Shown here piece by piece: positions 11,695-22,131 of a stretch of 64,000 nt of DNA. The stretch lies in the NCBI GenBank assembly GCA_022560025.1, contig JAFISE010000079.1:41626-105625 (forward strand), read 5' to 3'. The notes beneath the pieces are model-generated. The model did no database searches. It saw only the letters and a list, made by a program, of their open reading frames with translations, and was not told the origin of the DNA. The stretch is from Stagonosporopsis chrysanthemi. Lineage: Eukaryota; Ascomycota; Dothideomycetes; Pleosporales; Didymellaceae. The position numbers and the translations under genes were made by a program. Each line of letters begins with the position of its first letter. Position 1 is the first letter of the stretch.

Positions 11695-14600
11695 TCACAA
11701 CGTCACGGCGCCGTTGGACTGCGCATTCGCCTTTGCGACGCGCTTGCTCATGAAGTCGAAGAAGGCGAACTGCGAGGCGCTGGGGCCGAATTCGTAGACG
11801 AAGCGCGAGGCGAGGTAGGAGCCGAAGATGGCGCGGAGGTAGTTGTCTGGGACCTGAATTGGACGGTTAGCATATGCTTGTTCAATGTTCACACAAAAAT
11901 TGAGGGCGGTTTGGGGAAGGGGGTGCATAAGACGTACCCGCTCGATGATCTTCTCGAGACCAATCTGCTGCAAGAGCAGGGGAGGCAGGGCCTCGCTCAG
12001 CACCGAGTGGCGGAATGCAACGTTGTTCCACAGATCGGTGTTCTGCAGCTCCTCGTCCAGCTTGGTGATGGCGTTGGACAGCGTGTCGGAGAGGATGCTG
12101 CGCGGCTGGCCGGTGGCCTGGTGTTCGCGCCAGATGGCCTCGAACTCAAGACGAGCGTTGTTCTGGATGATCTTCTGCACACCAGCGACGTAGGCGTTGT
12201 AGAAGTCGGGCGCAACGCCGTTGGCGTCGACGCACATGTGCTGCGAGAATGAGGCGTCGTCGAAGGAGAGCGAGGCGAGCACTTCGAGGGACGACGAGGT
12301 TACACCACCCTTGTTGGCCGAAGCGTCCTTGTACAAAATGCACCCTGCCTTTTCAAGGCGCAGCTTCGCGTCCTGAGTGATGAAGAGGTTGGCGCCTTCG
12401 ACGAGGTAGGGGATGATGCACTTTCCGTCCACGATGAGCTTGTTGGCCGAGGAGAGGTCAATAGACTCAGGACGACCACCGCAGGGCACGAAGGTGTCGT
12501 ACTGGATGTCACTACGCAGGTGGAAGGTGTTGCGGAAGGTGGTTCCGTTGTAGACCAAATCGCCGGACGGGAGGCGGACGTTTGTGTCGTCGACGAGCAC
12601 GCGGTAGCCCTCCTTGGACAGCTTGGAAGCGTCGTAGTTGTTGATCATCTGGCGGTTCTTGGCGAGACGGAGCAGCTCAGCGTGGTCGAGACCCTGGGGG
12701 TCAACAAGCACACCCGAGCCGTCGACGATAGAGACGTACTTCTCGTTCGAGAGAAGAATCTCGTTAGAACCGAGATCGCCGTCGGGACCACCAGTCTGTA
12801 ACTTGCGAACCTTGCTGGGGTCGAGGTTCAGCTTGCGGTAGATGCCTAAGATAAACTCGCGGACAGACAAAGTGGTCATTCCGTAGCGGTCGTGGGGAAT
12901 ACCGCCAAGCTTAGGGCTCTTGCCTGTGAAGAACGACTTCCACCACGGCGCCCCTCGGACCCTGGCGTGTTCTGTCGCCCAGTCAACGAGATCGGCTGTG
13001 TTCTCATCGGGACCCATGAACAGGATCTCCTCCTTGCCGTGCAGATCAACAATGGGGTCCTTGATTCCGGGACTGTTGGGAGGCAGCAGGAGGTCGAGGA
13101 TACTGTCAATGTACTTCTCAAATGCGCCCGCAGCCTTGTCCTGGTGCTTGAAGTCGAGCAGGACAACACCCTTGGACCCTCCTTCGGGAATGTCCTTGTT
13201 CTTGCGCTGTTGTGTGTTTGCCAGGTTGTAGTTCTCGTCGAACAGCGATCGCGCGTTGATCGAGTACGCCTCTTGACTCCTCGACTTGACGATACGGATA
13301 CCGCCACGGGCAATGTCACGGAAACGAAGGTGGAAACCGCGGAACTCAGATCCAATGACGAGGAACATGCCGTACAGAGGCTGAGGGTACTCAGAGGGCG
13401 GAAGGAAGCTGGGGTTCAAGCGGAAGCTGACAGCGACCTTTGTGGGGGTATAGAAGTTGGTTTTCAGTACGGAGTTGTTGAAGATGCGGAACGAGTTCAT
13501 GACCATCTCGTGGTGGTCATTGACGACTGCCTTGTTGATGGTGTCGGTCAGCTCATCGTTAGTCTGCACCTTGTCGACCTGGAGACGCAAGTAACTGAGT
13601 GTTGGCAGGAAGTCATCCTCCTGGCCCCGTGTTTGAACGTAGTGCGTGTTGGCAAAAGACAGATACAGGCTGTGAACGAGATCGGGGTACGAGTTGATGA
13701 TCTCGAGAATGTAGTCGGCGGTGAATGTCTCAGCACGCAGCCTGCGCTTCAGCTTGGAGAGCAGCTCAGCGTGAGCGCTGTTCTCGGGGTTCAAGATGGC
13801 GGAAAGTGCGGTGTACTCGTTTCCAAGACGGTTGAGGAAGTGGGTGATGAAGACCCAAACGCAGTGCGCGTAGATGGTCTCCTGGAGACTGAGCCTGCCC
13901 GTGGCAAACAGAGTCTGGAACTTGTTTTGGGGAATGCAGTACAGCAGAGAGATCTCCTTGATGATTTGGTGGATCGAGGCTTCAATCGGAGGGTACTTGG
14001 CGCCAGCAGCTCCAGCAAGGGGGCTGAGGTATAAAGACATGACCGTGTAGCCGTTGGAGAACTGCTCGACGTACTTACGCGAAGTAGTCAGACCGTAGTA
14101 GTGGTAGAGATCGCTTAGCGCGCTGAACATGCCAAGGGCGGAGCCTTGCTTATAGGCGACGACCAGGCGCTTGTCCCGGGAACCCTCAATGTCAAACCAC
14201 TCGATGACGGGTCCTGTGCGCTCTACAGCGATCTCGAGCGCCTGCTGGTAGATGGCCTTGGTGTTGGGCGTGGCCTTTTGCAAGAAACGCTTGTCTCCGA
14301 CCTTCTCGACATCGGTCTCGGTCTCGCTGGGAGACGGGTTCTCGAACTCGCATTGGTAGATGAAGTAGCATCTCAGCTGCTGGTCATCACTGCCAGGGAG
14401 GGGGCTTGTGGAGCGGAAACTCTCGACACGGTATCCTGCAGCACCCTTTGAGATGTTCAGGTACTTTGTGTCGATACGCTGCTCGTAGCGCGGTCCGTCA
14501 AGGACCGAGACACCGGGCTTGCTGGTGTCAATGTACACCGCGTGATCCTCAGCTTCCTTATCGAGCCTGATCTCAAGACGCTTGTCGTCGCGGGCGTATG

Positions 14601-14967
14601 CAGCAACCTTGGCAGCGTAGAGCGAGTGGATGTGGGTGACGATGGCTTCCGTCTTCTCGGTCGCGAAGTACATATCGTCAATTCCGAGTTCCTGGTAGAA
14701 CCACTTGACTTCAGGCTCAACCAGCTCCGGGGGAAGGAAGCCCTTCTCCTCGACAGAGTCCATGACTGCTTCCATTTGTTGGTCCTTGCCCTCGAAGGTG
14801 GCCGCTACGTAGCCGGCACTGGCCTCTCGTGGGATCACGCGTGGTGTGGAGCTGCCTGAGCCAGACGGCACAGACAAATGTGTGGGCTTGGGTGAAGGTC
14901 GTGCTCCACTAGGGTTAAGCAGCTTGTTGGCAACCGCCTGGACGCCATTGACGGGTGTGGACGCCAT
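11695..14967 (-). CDS. GDH2: NAD-specific glutamate dehydrogenase, large fungal type
   Basis: Catabolic enzyme that oxidises glutamate to 2-oxoglutarate and ammonium with NAD. Exons are 14967-11938 and 11853-11695, giving about 1062 aa. The N-terminal half is the long fungal extension. The catalytic part has FRGFHLRFRDIARGGIRIVK, the lysine-bearing PEGGSKGVVLLDF, and a dinucleotide-binding region with TGGPDGDLGSNEILL. The C-terminal end reads IIER-VPDNYLRAIFGSYLASRF. The 84-bp intron at 11854-11937 (donor GTACGT, branch TGCTAAC, acceptor AATTCAG) is a multiple of three with no stop. An uninterrupted ORF of 1090 codons therefore exists, but the 28 extra residues do not fit the family. The start is the first ATG (MASTPVNGVQAV). 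Confidence 0.95.
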   Translation of the reverse strand: MASTPVNGVQAVANKLLNPSGARPSPKPTHLSVPSGSGSSTPRVIPREASAGYVAATFEGKDQQMEAVMDSVEEKGFLPPELVEPEVKWFYQELGIDDMYFATEKTEAIVTHIHSLYAAKVAAYARDDKRLEIRLDKEAEDHAVYIDTSKPGVSVLDGPRYEQRIDTKYLNISKGAAGYRVESFRSTSPLPGSDDQQLRCYFIYQCEFENPSPSETETDVEKVGDKRFLQKATPNTKAIYQQALEIAVERTGPVIEWFDIEGSRDKRLVVAYKQGSALGMFSALSDLYHYYGLTTSRKYVEQFSNGYTVMSLYLSPLAGAAGAKYPPIEASIHQIIKEISLLYCIPQNKFQTLFATGRLSLQETIYAHCVWVFITHFLNRLGNEYTALSAILNPENSAHAELLSKLKRRLRAETFTADYILEIINSYPDLVHSLYLSFANTHYVQTRGQEDDFLPTLSYLRLQVDKVQTNDELTDTINKAVVNDHHEMVMNSFRIFNNSVLKTNFYTPTKVAVSFRLNPSFLPPSEYPQPLYGMFLVIGSEFRGFHLRFRDIARGGIRIVKSRSQEAYSINARSLFDENYNLANTQQRKNKDIPEGGSKGVVLLDFKHQDKAAGAFEKYIDSILDLLLPPNSPGIKDPIVDLHGKEEILFMGPDENTADLVDWATEHARVRGAPWWKSFFTGKSPKLGGIPHDRYGMTTLSVREFILGIYRKLNLDPSKVRKLQTGGPDGDLGSNEILLSNEKYVSIVDGSGVLVDPQGLDHAELLRLAKNRQMINNYDASKLSKEGYRVLVDDTNVRLPSGDLVYNGTTFRNTFHLRSDIQYDTFVPCGGRPESIDLSSANKLIVDGKCIIPYLVEGANLFITQDAKLRLEKAGCILYKDASANKGGVTSSSLEVLASLSFDDASFSQHMCVDANGVAPDFYNAYVAGVQKIIQNNARLEFEAIWREHQATGQPRSILSDTLSNAITKLDEELQNTDLWNNVAFRHSVLSEALPPLLLQQIGLEKIIERVRLMHPLPQTALNFCVNIEQAYANRPIQVPDNYLRAIFGSYLASRFVYEFGPSASQFAFFDFMSKRVAKANAQSNGAVTL

Positions 14968-16558
14968 ATTGTATGTGTATGTGGTATAGTGGTGGTACGA
15001 ATGCGGCGGGGTGCTCGAATATGTAGCTTCGTTCAGAACGTAGAGATGTCCAAACAGGCAGCGAAGAGCTTGCTTGAAACCGCTTGGCTAGAAGTGGATA
15101 ACTTGGCGGGGCTGCCACAGAGTTTGGGCGAGCGTAATGTGCCTCGTCTGGCGTAAGAAGCGTTCAGCGGGGTTTCGTGGGAGGGCCAAAGCTGAAAGAA
15201 CGAACGGAACGGGAAGTGTCTGAAGTAACGTCAGGTGTCTGAAAACAATGCAATTATGTAGAGCGATGCCAGTGCTTGCTCAGTGCAGTTTCAATTACTG
15301 AGCCACCGTGACCAGGCCGTTGCTTTTGAACTCTGTCCTCGAGCTGAGCTCATAAGGATGTCGCTATTTTGGGCGCTGCGTCATGCGTAGCGTTCCTGAA
15401 GACCCGCAGATCCACGCCGCAAGAAACCGAGCAAGACGCCGACGGAAGCATGGACGTACCCGTGGTTGTAGATAGCAAATTCAGCTGCAATTGGCTGCTG
15501 GTGACCGCTCTTTGCTGGGAGATGCTGACCGTGCGAATCTCAGCTCAAGGCAATCGGGAAGCGTGCCGTTGAACAATGTCTCGGTACGACACTACAATCT
15601 AGTACAACGCTGCAAATGAATGCTAGGTTCTTGCGGGAAGATAAGGATGAAAGATGATGGGTAGTGATGGGGAGTGTGATAGTAGAGCAAGAGACGTGTG
15701 CAAGGTCTGCAGCAAAGGGGCCCTCAGCTTATGTATCCACGAAGCTGTCCTCTGGAAGCAGCTGCTGTGCTTACAGTATGGTTCTGCTCGGCCTGAAGCG
15801 GCTCTTCCCCACAGTGCGCTAAGGATCACCGGGCTGCAAGTGATCGCAGGGGCCTTCACGTAATAGCCAACGCCGCTTCAAATGACTTAAAAATTTAAAG
15901 CCTCACTCGCAGCTTGCGCCATACGGCGCGCAGCTGGGCGTGTAATTTGGCGTGTATCTTGAAAACTCTGCGCTTCTTGCGAGTCGCGAGTGGAGACATC
16001 ACCACCCCAGCCTGACGCCGCAGCCAGCAGAGGGTGAGCACCGTGCAAAGCACCATGCATCGCGCATGAGCAAGCGGCTCCGTAGTTCACGATGCTTGGC
16101 TCCCCCAGCCAGAAGTGGAGTTTCGAAGGGGTAATGCAAACACTGTATTACCCCTTCGAAATCCGTACGTGTCCCCATGGCACTGGCCGTGCGCCTGCAC
16201 GTGGACGCTGCTCTGGAGTCGCATCAGTCATCGTAAAGTCACGATGCCTGCGCCCGGTCTAGCTGCCGTAGGGCGACGAGCGTTGGGACATTCCAGGCGC
16301 GACAGTCCCGTGCTTTCCGACGCATCGTGACCTGAGCTGTTATTTCGAGAGGTGGCGACACACCGCTTGCAAGTCACGATGCGTCTTTCGGCGTTGGCGG
16401 AGAGGCTGAGGTGCTGGCGACAGTCTTCAGGGGTTCATGCTGATGAACCAGTTGACGTTCGAGCCTCACGATCCTCGCCACCATATTGGGTAGTCCTCTG
16501 CCCTGAACCATTGCGAGAACAGTGCAGATAGTCACAGGATTTATTGAGCTGTAGTCAT
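14968..16558. other. Intergenic, contains a perfect hairpin
   Basis: The 1.6 kb between the GDH2 start and the RTG2 3' end. No gene is recognised. It includes the GDH2 promoter, a perfect 15-bp inverted repeat (16121-16161) and four copies of TCACGATGC or its complement (16087, 16239, 16322, 16374). Confidence 0.7.
16121..16161. repeat. Perfect 15-bp inverted repeat with 11-nt loop
   Basis: TTTCGAAGGGGTAAT (16121-16135) is followed after GCAAACACTGT by its exact complement ATTACCCCTTCGAAA (16147-16161). Each arm contains the palindrome TTCGAA. Function is unknown. It could form a cruciform or RNA hairpin, or be a dyad protein-binding site. Confidence 0.9.
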
Positions 16559-18247
16559 CTAATTCTCGTCGCCATCATACTCGCGACCGTTGACAGTCAG
16601 GCACACTTTGTAGCCTTCGCCGTGCACCCAGTTCTTCTTCTTGCCTGCCTTGCTCACCTTCCTCAGTGCAGCGTCCAAACCTTCGTCAAGCTCATCAATC
16701 TCCTTCCTAAATTGAACATCGATACACAATTTCTCATGGCCCTTTTTAGTAACAGTCCATTGCGTTTCAATGGTTACCCGTGGCTCTCTGATCGCGCCTG
16801 CTGGATATACAGCGGCAATGACAGCAGCAACGCGGCCCAGGTACATGCACCACCACTCCATGCCATCTGGGAGGAGACGCACCATGCGCTTGTAGAAATC
16901 CTGCTCGGTCGGGCTGATAGCTCCATACCCACCATACCGCTCGCAGAGTAAAATAGCAAGCAGGGCGCGATCTTCGTGACTTGCGCCGTGCGCAGTAGAG
17001 AAGATACCGGTGGTTGTGCTTCGTAGAGCTGAGCCGCCGCGGAGGTCTTTAACTTGTGCCATATGCGCGAAGACGCCTTGAACGAAGGCCTTGATTAGAG
17101 ATGGGCTGAAAAGAGGTTTGTGCCCTGCCGATGGTCTTGGAATGGCGGAGAAGAGCAAATCCACAAGCTGCTGCATCGAAGGTGGCGCATATGGTCCAGT
17201 TGCAGTGACGAGAGGACTCTCTGCACGGTATGTTGGCGACATCTCTGCGAAGTGCATGCCCTCTCGAACACCACCCTGACAGAAGAAGACATTTGTCAAA
17301 ACAGGGAGAGCCTGGGCCAGGCATTCAACGAGGAACGCCACTGCGGGAACCTGGCTTGCTCGGCGTGCCGACACTCGAAAGATCTCCGGGGTGTCGTCTT
17401 GCGTTACGGCTGCTTTGACAGACATCGTGTCCAAGAATGTATCGGTAGAGGTCCGGAAACCATTGATAATAGGGATAGGGTATGGTTTGATGGCGTGCTC
17501 CGACATCAATACAAAGCCCCAGCCACGGAACCCCCCGCCTGAAAGGTAGAGATGGAGACCATCAGGAGATTGAAGAATCTCCTCGGGAATACCAATACTC
17601 TGCACAGCAGCCTTCAGATCACCGATCACCTCAGCTTCAAACGATTGGTACGCCTTGCTCTTTTTCTTGCCCGCCGCTTCGAGGCGCTGCATGAGGGCTG
17701 CGGCACCATATGGCAAACTCACACTGCCGGCCGGGCTCATTCTGATATCACCATTCTCCGTTATGATCCAGGTAAGCTGCGTGCTACCACCTCCAAGATC
17801 CATCATCAAACCTCGCACGTTCTCGTAGGAGCTTGCAACACCGAGTGCTCCGATCTTGCCTTCCGTCGCTTTTGGTAGAAGTTCCACAGTCCAACCCGTA
17901 GCTTCTCGAATCGCAGCACGGTAGGCTTCAGAATTGATAGCTGTACGTGTAGCCTCTGTCGCAACGATTCGTACTTGATTGTCAGGTACGCCAAAGTCCT
18001 GACATGTTGATTTGAAGCGCAGGAGTGACTTCACGACTTGTCCGATAGTATGCTCAGGGATAGGTATCGCCTTGCCGTTCTCGTACTGCGCATCGTATAG
18101 CGAGATCGCAGCACGATCAAGGTAGACAGTTGGTAAGACACGTTGAGTAGCGGGCGAGAGATCCGTGATTGAGAATCGAATGCCATTACTTCCCATGTCT
18201 ACCAGTCCATGGTAAAACTGCGCCCTCTCCCCGTGTCTCTGTGCCAT
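16559..18247 (-). CDS. RTG2: Ppx/GppA-type phosphatase, Rtg2-like
   Basis: Single exon, 562 aa. It belongs to the exopolyphosphatase/guanosine pentaphosphatase fold (actin-like ATPase clan); the fungal member Rtg2 relays mitochondrial status to nuclear genes in yeast. Visible motifs are VDMGSNGIRF (residues 16-25, phosphate-1 loop), IVATEATRTAINS, MMDLGGGSTQLTW (phosphate-2 loop) and YLSGGGFRGWGF. The C-terminal half carries the HD-like helical part plus DGMEWWCMYLGRVAAVIAAV, ending in a basic region (KAGKKKNWVHGEGYKV). The length matches fungal relatives. Signalling versus enzymatic role cannot be read from sequence. The start MAQRHGERAQF is the only ATG before the fold. Confidence 0.9.
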   Translation of the reverse strand: MAQRHGERAQFYHGLVDMGSNGIRFSITDLSPATQRVLPTVYLDRAAISLYDAQYENGKAIPIPEHTIGQVVKSLLRFKSTCQDFGVPDNQVRIVATEATRTAINSEAYRAAIREATGWTVELLPKATEGKIGALGVASSYENVRGLMMDLGGGSTQLTWIITENGDIRMSPAGSVSLPYGAAALMQRLEAAGKKKSKAYQSFEAEVIGDLKAAVQSIGIPEEILQSPDGLHLYLSGGGFRGWGFVLMSEHAIKPYPIPIINGFRTSTDTFLDTMSVKAAVTQDDTPEIFRVSARRASQVPAVAFLVECLAQALPVLTNVFFCQGGVREGMHFAEMSPTYRAESPLVTATGPYAPPSMQQLVDLLFSAIPRPSAGHKPLFSPSLIKAFVQGVFAHMAQVKDLRGGSALRSTTTGIFSTAHGASHEDRALLAILLCERYGGYGAISPTEQDFYKRMVRLLPDGMEWWCMYLGRVAAVIAAVYPAGAIREPRVTIETQWTVTKKGHEKLCIDVQFRKEIDELDEGLDAALRKVSKAGKKKNWVHGEGYKVCLTVNGREYDGDEN

Positions 18248-18815
18248 GGCGTGCGGCCGTACCCCGGTTTCTCCAGATTTGCAGCGTACCCGTGCCGAGA
18301 CTACGCTAGTCGGGACAACCGGTGCAGAGAATGGCGTGCAATGGCGCGTTTTGGAACCCTAGTCGCAGCCAAGTCCTACGACGTTTCTATTACCCCCGCG
18401 AAATGTCGAAACGAGAATAGAGAAGACGCTTTGGCTCTGTAAAGATCTCGACCTTGCGTACTTTCGTTTCGGGTCGTTTCTGTTACCCCTTTTTTACATA
18501 AAAGATGGCCTTGGATTGTGTCTGGTGATGCGCCAATATTTGCTGCTGAGGATGTGTGTCTGCAATGAGTCAATGACGTTTGGTTTGACTTTCGTTCCTG
18601 CAGGTGGAAAACTCTGCCGCTAGTCGTGGCCGGCTACGCGAGACTGGGGTCGGGCTGTTGCGGGGTGCGTGTTGTACAGACTGAGCAGGTACTTCTCGAT
18701 AAGTTTTTTAATTTTGTCCCGCAGGAACCAGCGAAATCTTTTCTTGCCCTTCCCTCTTGACACTGTGGGGGGGGGCTCGGCCTTAATCCCAAGGTTGACT
18801 ACTGAGAAAGCAGTT
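18248..18815. other. Intergenic between RTG2 start and RFT1 end
   Basis: RTG2 promoter and RFT1 3' flank. Nothing else is recognised apart from a G10 run near 18768. Confidence 0.7.
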
Positions 18816-20450
18816 CTACAGCGCTTTAGACGGTGCCGCAGATCGCGTAGGCCTTAGCATTCGGTAACCTTCGAGAAGGAATTGGCGCTCGAAAAAGATA
18901 ACATGCAGAACAAACAGACCAGCCACAGCGCCCATGCTGACCAACTCTCCGAAAATGCCAAAGCTTGCCAAGTAGTTATAGCCGGGTCTCATCTTCATCA
19001 ATGTAGGGATGACGATTGCCGGTGCGAGCGATGTGATTGATGGTAGGACATCGGCTGCCTTGAAGGTCGTTCCTTTACCCCTGAAGAACATTTTGATAAA
19101 CCCTGTATTCCAGATGATGCGCAAGGTCATGTTGACTGTGTTGGCAAGCACAACACCACTGCCACCCAGTTGCAGTTGTCCCAAGAAGAGCCAAGCGCTC
19201 CCAGCGAAAGCAGCGAAGAAGAAGCCCATCGATATCGATTGCGCATACAGCTCCTTGTTGGTGGCAACAGCAGCTACGAACCCTTCTGTGACTCCATTGA
19301 TTGCGAGGAAGGGTATGTAGTAGCAGTACGTAGCCAAGACGCTTGACGCATTTGTTGCAGACCACTTCCTCCCTGCCACAACGGATAGCAGAAGTGGCGC
19401 CAGAGTTGGGCCTAGAGTGATGGCGAACAACGATATAATAGCGTACAGGCGCAGTACGATGGTCAAGACCTTTGCTGCCTGAGACAGGCTGCGCCTGTCC
19501 TCTTGAGAAGGCTGGACGTTGTGTGTTATCTTTGCATCTGGTGGTGGACCGGAGCTCGCGCACAGCTTGGCGAACATGTTACGGCTGCTCTCTTCGATGG
19601 GTTGGAATAACATGCGAGCAATCAGGCCTCCATAGTTGGACGCAAGTGCATAAGCACCCTGGTCAGTAAGTGACGTGTATTTCGTGATGAGAAGCGAATC
19701 GCCCTGCGTCAGGATGTATTTCAGGGCCGATTGCAATGTCAAAGATCCGGTGAGCCGTAGAAGTGGCTTTGAAAAGAATCTGAAGACGACAGAGGTGTCT
19801 TTCGTAGGCGCAAGCTGGCGTGGGAGTAACGTGAATTGTTCATTGTGTGCAACTGGCCACATGTTGTACAGATACACGACCAGTAACCCTAGAGCATACG
19901 CCAATTGTCCAATGGCGAATGGTAACACTCCAACGTCGGCGCCAATGCGGCTTGCCAATATGGCGGATCCGCAAGTTCCCATGCATCGAGAAAGAGTAGC
20001 AGTGCTTTCAGCGGATGCACGAACTTTGTACAATAACCGTTGCTGCACAGCTGAGAAGGAAGGCTCAGTCAAAAGCTCGATGATAGTAGCAATGCAGTAC
20101 AAGCCCAAAGCTTCTGCAAAGTAAGGCACACGGGGAGTGTCCGATTGAAGCCATAGATGCGCAAGGATATATGTCAATGGCAACCCAGTAATAACGGCGA
20201 GATAGGAGAGGTTGATAACAGACTGCGTCCCGTGTGCTTGGCGCTGGAGAGCAACACGCAAGCTCTCACGAGCAAAATAGAGAACAGAGATTGAGAACAA
20301 TTCCAGCTGGGCAGAAACTCCAAGAAGCTCTGGAGACAGAAACCTGAGCAAGACCTGGTTGACGGCGAATGTGAGAGCTCTTGAAGCGACCTGCAAGAGA
20401 ATGAGAAAGGTGGCCCCTTTTGCGGAAGCCGACAATATCGTTTGCGACAT
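18816..20450 (-). CDS. RFT1: ER oligosaccharide-lipid translocation protein Rft1
   Basis: Single exon, 544 aa polytopic membrane protein of the MATE/MOP flippase superfamily. Rft1 is needed for N-glycosylation at the step where Man5GlcNAc2-PP-dolichol enters the ER lumen; whether it is the flippase itself is debated. The N-terminus has the family signature (KGATFLILLQVASRALTF, NQVLLRFLSPELLGVSAQLE, FARESLRVALQR). About a dozen hydrophobic segments follow, with conserved SLLITKYTSLTDQGAYAL and NYGGLIARMLFQPIEES. It is divergent from the GNAT gene over a 290-bp shared promoter (20451-20740). Confidence 0.94.
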   Translation of the reverse strand: MSQTILSASAKGATFLILLQVASRALTFAVNQVLLRFLSPELLGVSAQLELFSISVLYFARESLRVALQRQAHGTQSVINLSYLAVITGLPLTYILAHLWLQSDTPRVPYFAEALGLYCIATIIELLTEPSFSAVQQRLLYKVRASAESTATLSRCMGTCGSAILASRIGADVGVLPFAIGQLAYALGLLVVYLYNMWPVAHNEQFTLLPRQLAPTKDTSVVFRFFSKPLLRLTGSLTLQSALKYILTQGDSLLITKYTSLTDQGAYALASNYGGLIARMLFQPIEESSRNMFAKLCASSGPPPDAKITHNVQPSQEDRRSLSQAAKVLTIVLRLYAIISLFAITLGPTLAPLLLSVVAGRKWSATNASSVLATYCYYIPFLAINGVTEGFVAAVATNKELYAQSISMGFFFAAFAGSAWLFLGQLQLGGSGVVLANTVNMTLRIIWNTGFIKMFFRGKGTTFKAADVLPSITSLAPAIVIPTLMKMRPGYNYLASFGIFGELVSMGAVAGLFVLHVIFFERQFLLEGYRMLRPTRSAAPSKAL

Positions 20451-20740
20451 GGATAGCTTTGCTGTTGCGCAAAGACAGGATAAGGTTCGATATAAGCTCA
20501 GGAATGATCAAGGCGACATGCTGATTGGTGATCGATAGAATGATGCTGGGCAGTCAAGAAGCGTGGTTGGAGGTGAGGAGCTGTCGGTGTGTCCAAAACG
20601 GCTAGCGGATTACCTGCCAACTCAATGGAAGTTGTTCCCCAGCCCCGAAGCACGAGCATCAGACACGACCTGACTCTTGCTTTTGCAGGCACACCGCAAC
20701 ATGATGATGTTCACGCTCTCTCGTACAACTGTTGTTAAGA

Positions 20741-21491
20741 ATGGTGGTGGTTGATTCTCATATCTTTGCGAAGACCGAGAGGCTTTTGCTGCGGCCTCTG
20801 AAGCTGGAAGATGCTGAAGATGTGGTTCTGATGCGCAAAGATCCGGAGGTGATGAAGCACACGTGCGTCATTTGTCGAGATTGTCTGTCTCATCTCGTTC
20901 TAACCAACATCAGGTCTATCCTGCCGAGTGACGATCTCAAGAAGACCGAGCAATGGATCCAAGGTATCTTATACCGGGCAGCTGCATATAGCAATTCCAC
21001 TAACATGTGCAGGCTGCCATGATAGAGAAGATTGTTGGAACTTCGTCATTGAACTCCGCTCATACAACAAAGCCGACTCCGTCCTAGAGCGGGCTTCGAC
21101 ACACGAAAACGAGGCCTTGCGCTCTTCCATCGAGTCGTCACGCGACCGGACGGCACCCCGCGTCATTGGCTTGATAGGCGCTGTAAGGGCTCCAGAAGTT
21201 GGATACATGCTCAATACAGACTATTGGGGCAAAGGCTACGCTACAGAGGCAATGAGAGCGTTCATGCCTCTCTTCTTCGACCACTTCTCTGGCGGCGAGT
21301 ATGACAGATACGAGCATGCCGAAGCACACACCGATCCAGAGCTTGAGAGCAGCCAGAACGTGCTTAAGAAGGTCGGCTTCGAGCTGTACGAGAAGAGAGA
21401 GAAGGACTTTGAGAACCCCATACTGGGATGGAGGGACACCCTAGTATTTAGGATGAACCGTAGGATGAATCGTTCAGATGGCGTTGCTTGA
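20741..21491 (+). CDS. GNAT-family N-acetyltransferase
   Basis: Three exons, 20741-20862, 20914-20963 and 21013-21491, give 216 aa. The introns (51 and 49 bp) have donors GTGCGT and GTATCT, branch sites TCTAAC and CACTAAC, and CAG acceptors. The start is MVVVDSHIFAKTERLLLRPL; an upstream in-frame TTG at 20732 was not used. Fold features: beta-1 TERLLLRPLKLEDAEDVVLM, LIGAVRAPEVGYML, the acetyl-CoA binding loop YWGKGYATEAMRAF (Q/RxxGxG/A-type), then AHTDPELESSQNVLKKVGFE, typical of the RimJ-like subgroup that acetylates protein N-termini or small amines. The substrate is unknown. A Ser/Glu-rich insert sits between the first strands and the VIGLIG strand. Confidence 0.85.
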
Positions 21492-22131
21492 GCATGTCTT
21501 CTTCCTCTTGATGTCAGTGCTATCAAAATGTAACAACAATGTAACAAAGGTTTTTTTTTCGTATCTATGGGAACACAACTCTCTCGCGACTAACAAGCCT
21601 CACCAATATGTCCCGACGGTGACCTGAATGACCCACTGGATTCTATCAGGCATATTGAGTCGACAAGACTACAACAATGATCTGCGACAGGACATAGTCG
21701 TGTCGTGTGATATACAGGGACAAAGACCCCAACAACACCAGAAGTAAGTGCGTCCTCTTTCTCTTCATACCTTTCTATCCTCAAGCTCCCGGTCACTTAA
21801 ACTGCTCTAAAGACTCTCAAAACCAATCCCTCTACGTCTAAGCATGGAACGAAAGATGATTCTGATTGACAGAGGTTGGTAACCGACAAGGCTGGTGTAC
21901 CAGAACATCAATGCAGGAGACGAGTGTCTTTTATTCATCAAGATTTGGAAAAGCTTAGAACCTCCTATGCAAGCTGCCTGTTGTTACCGGCGTAAGATAC
22001 GCGTGTGCAAGGTTTGGAACACTACGATTCACAACAGAGTTGGACAGGATGAGATCTACAGTATAGATGATTCAGGACCAAGTGCAAACAGTAACTTCGA
22101 AAAAGAATGGATGGCCAGTTGAGCCTGCCCT
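21492..22131. other. Convergent intergenic region
   Basis: 3' flanks of the GNAT and hydrolase genes. A T run at about 21551 is seen; no gene is recognised. Confidence 0.7.

Noticed and set aside
12892..14034. Plus-strand ORF of 380 codons
   Set aside because: Lies wholly antisense to GDH2 and has no family motifs; a codon-bias shadow.
20732..20740. Upstream TTG as start of the GNAT gene
   Set aside because: Non-ATG; the ATG at 20741 gives the normal family N-terminus.
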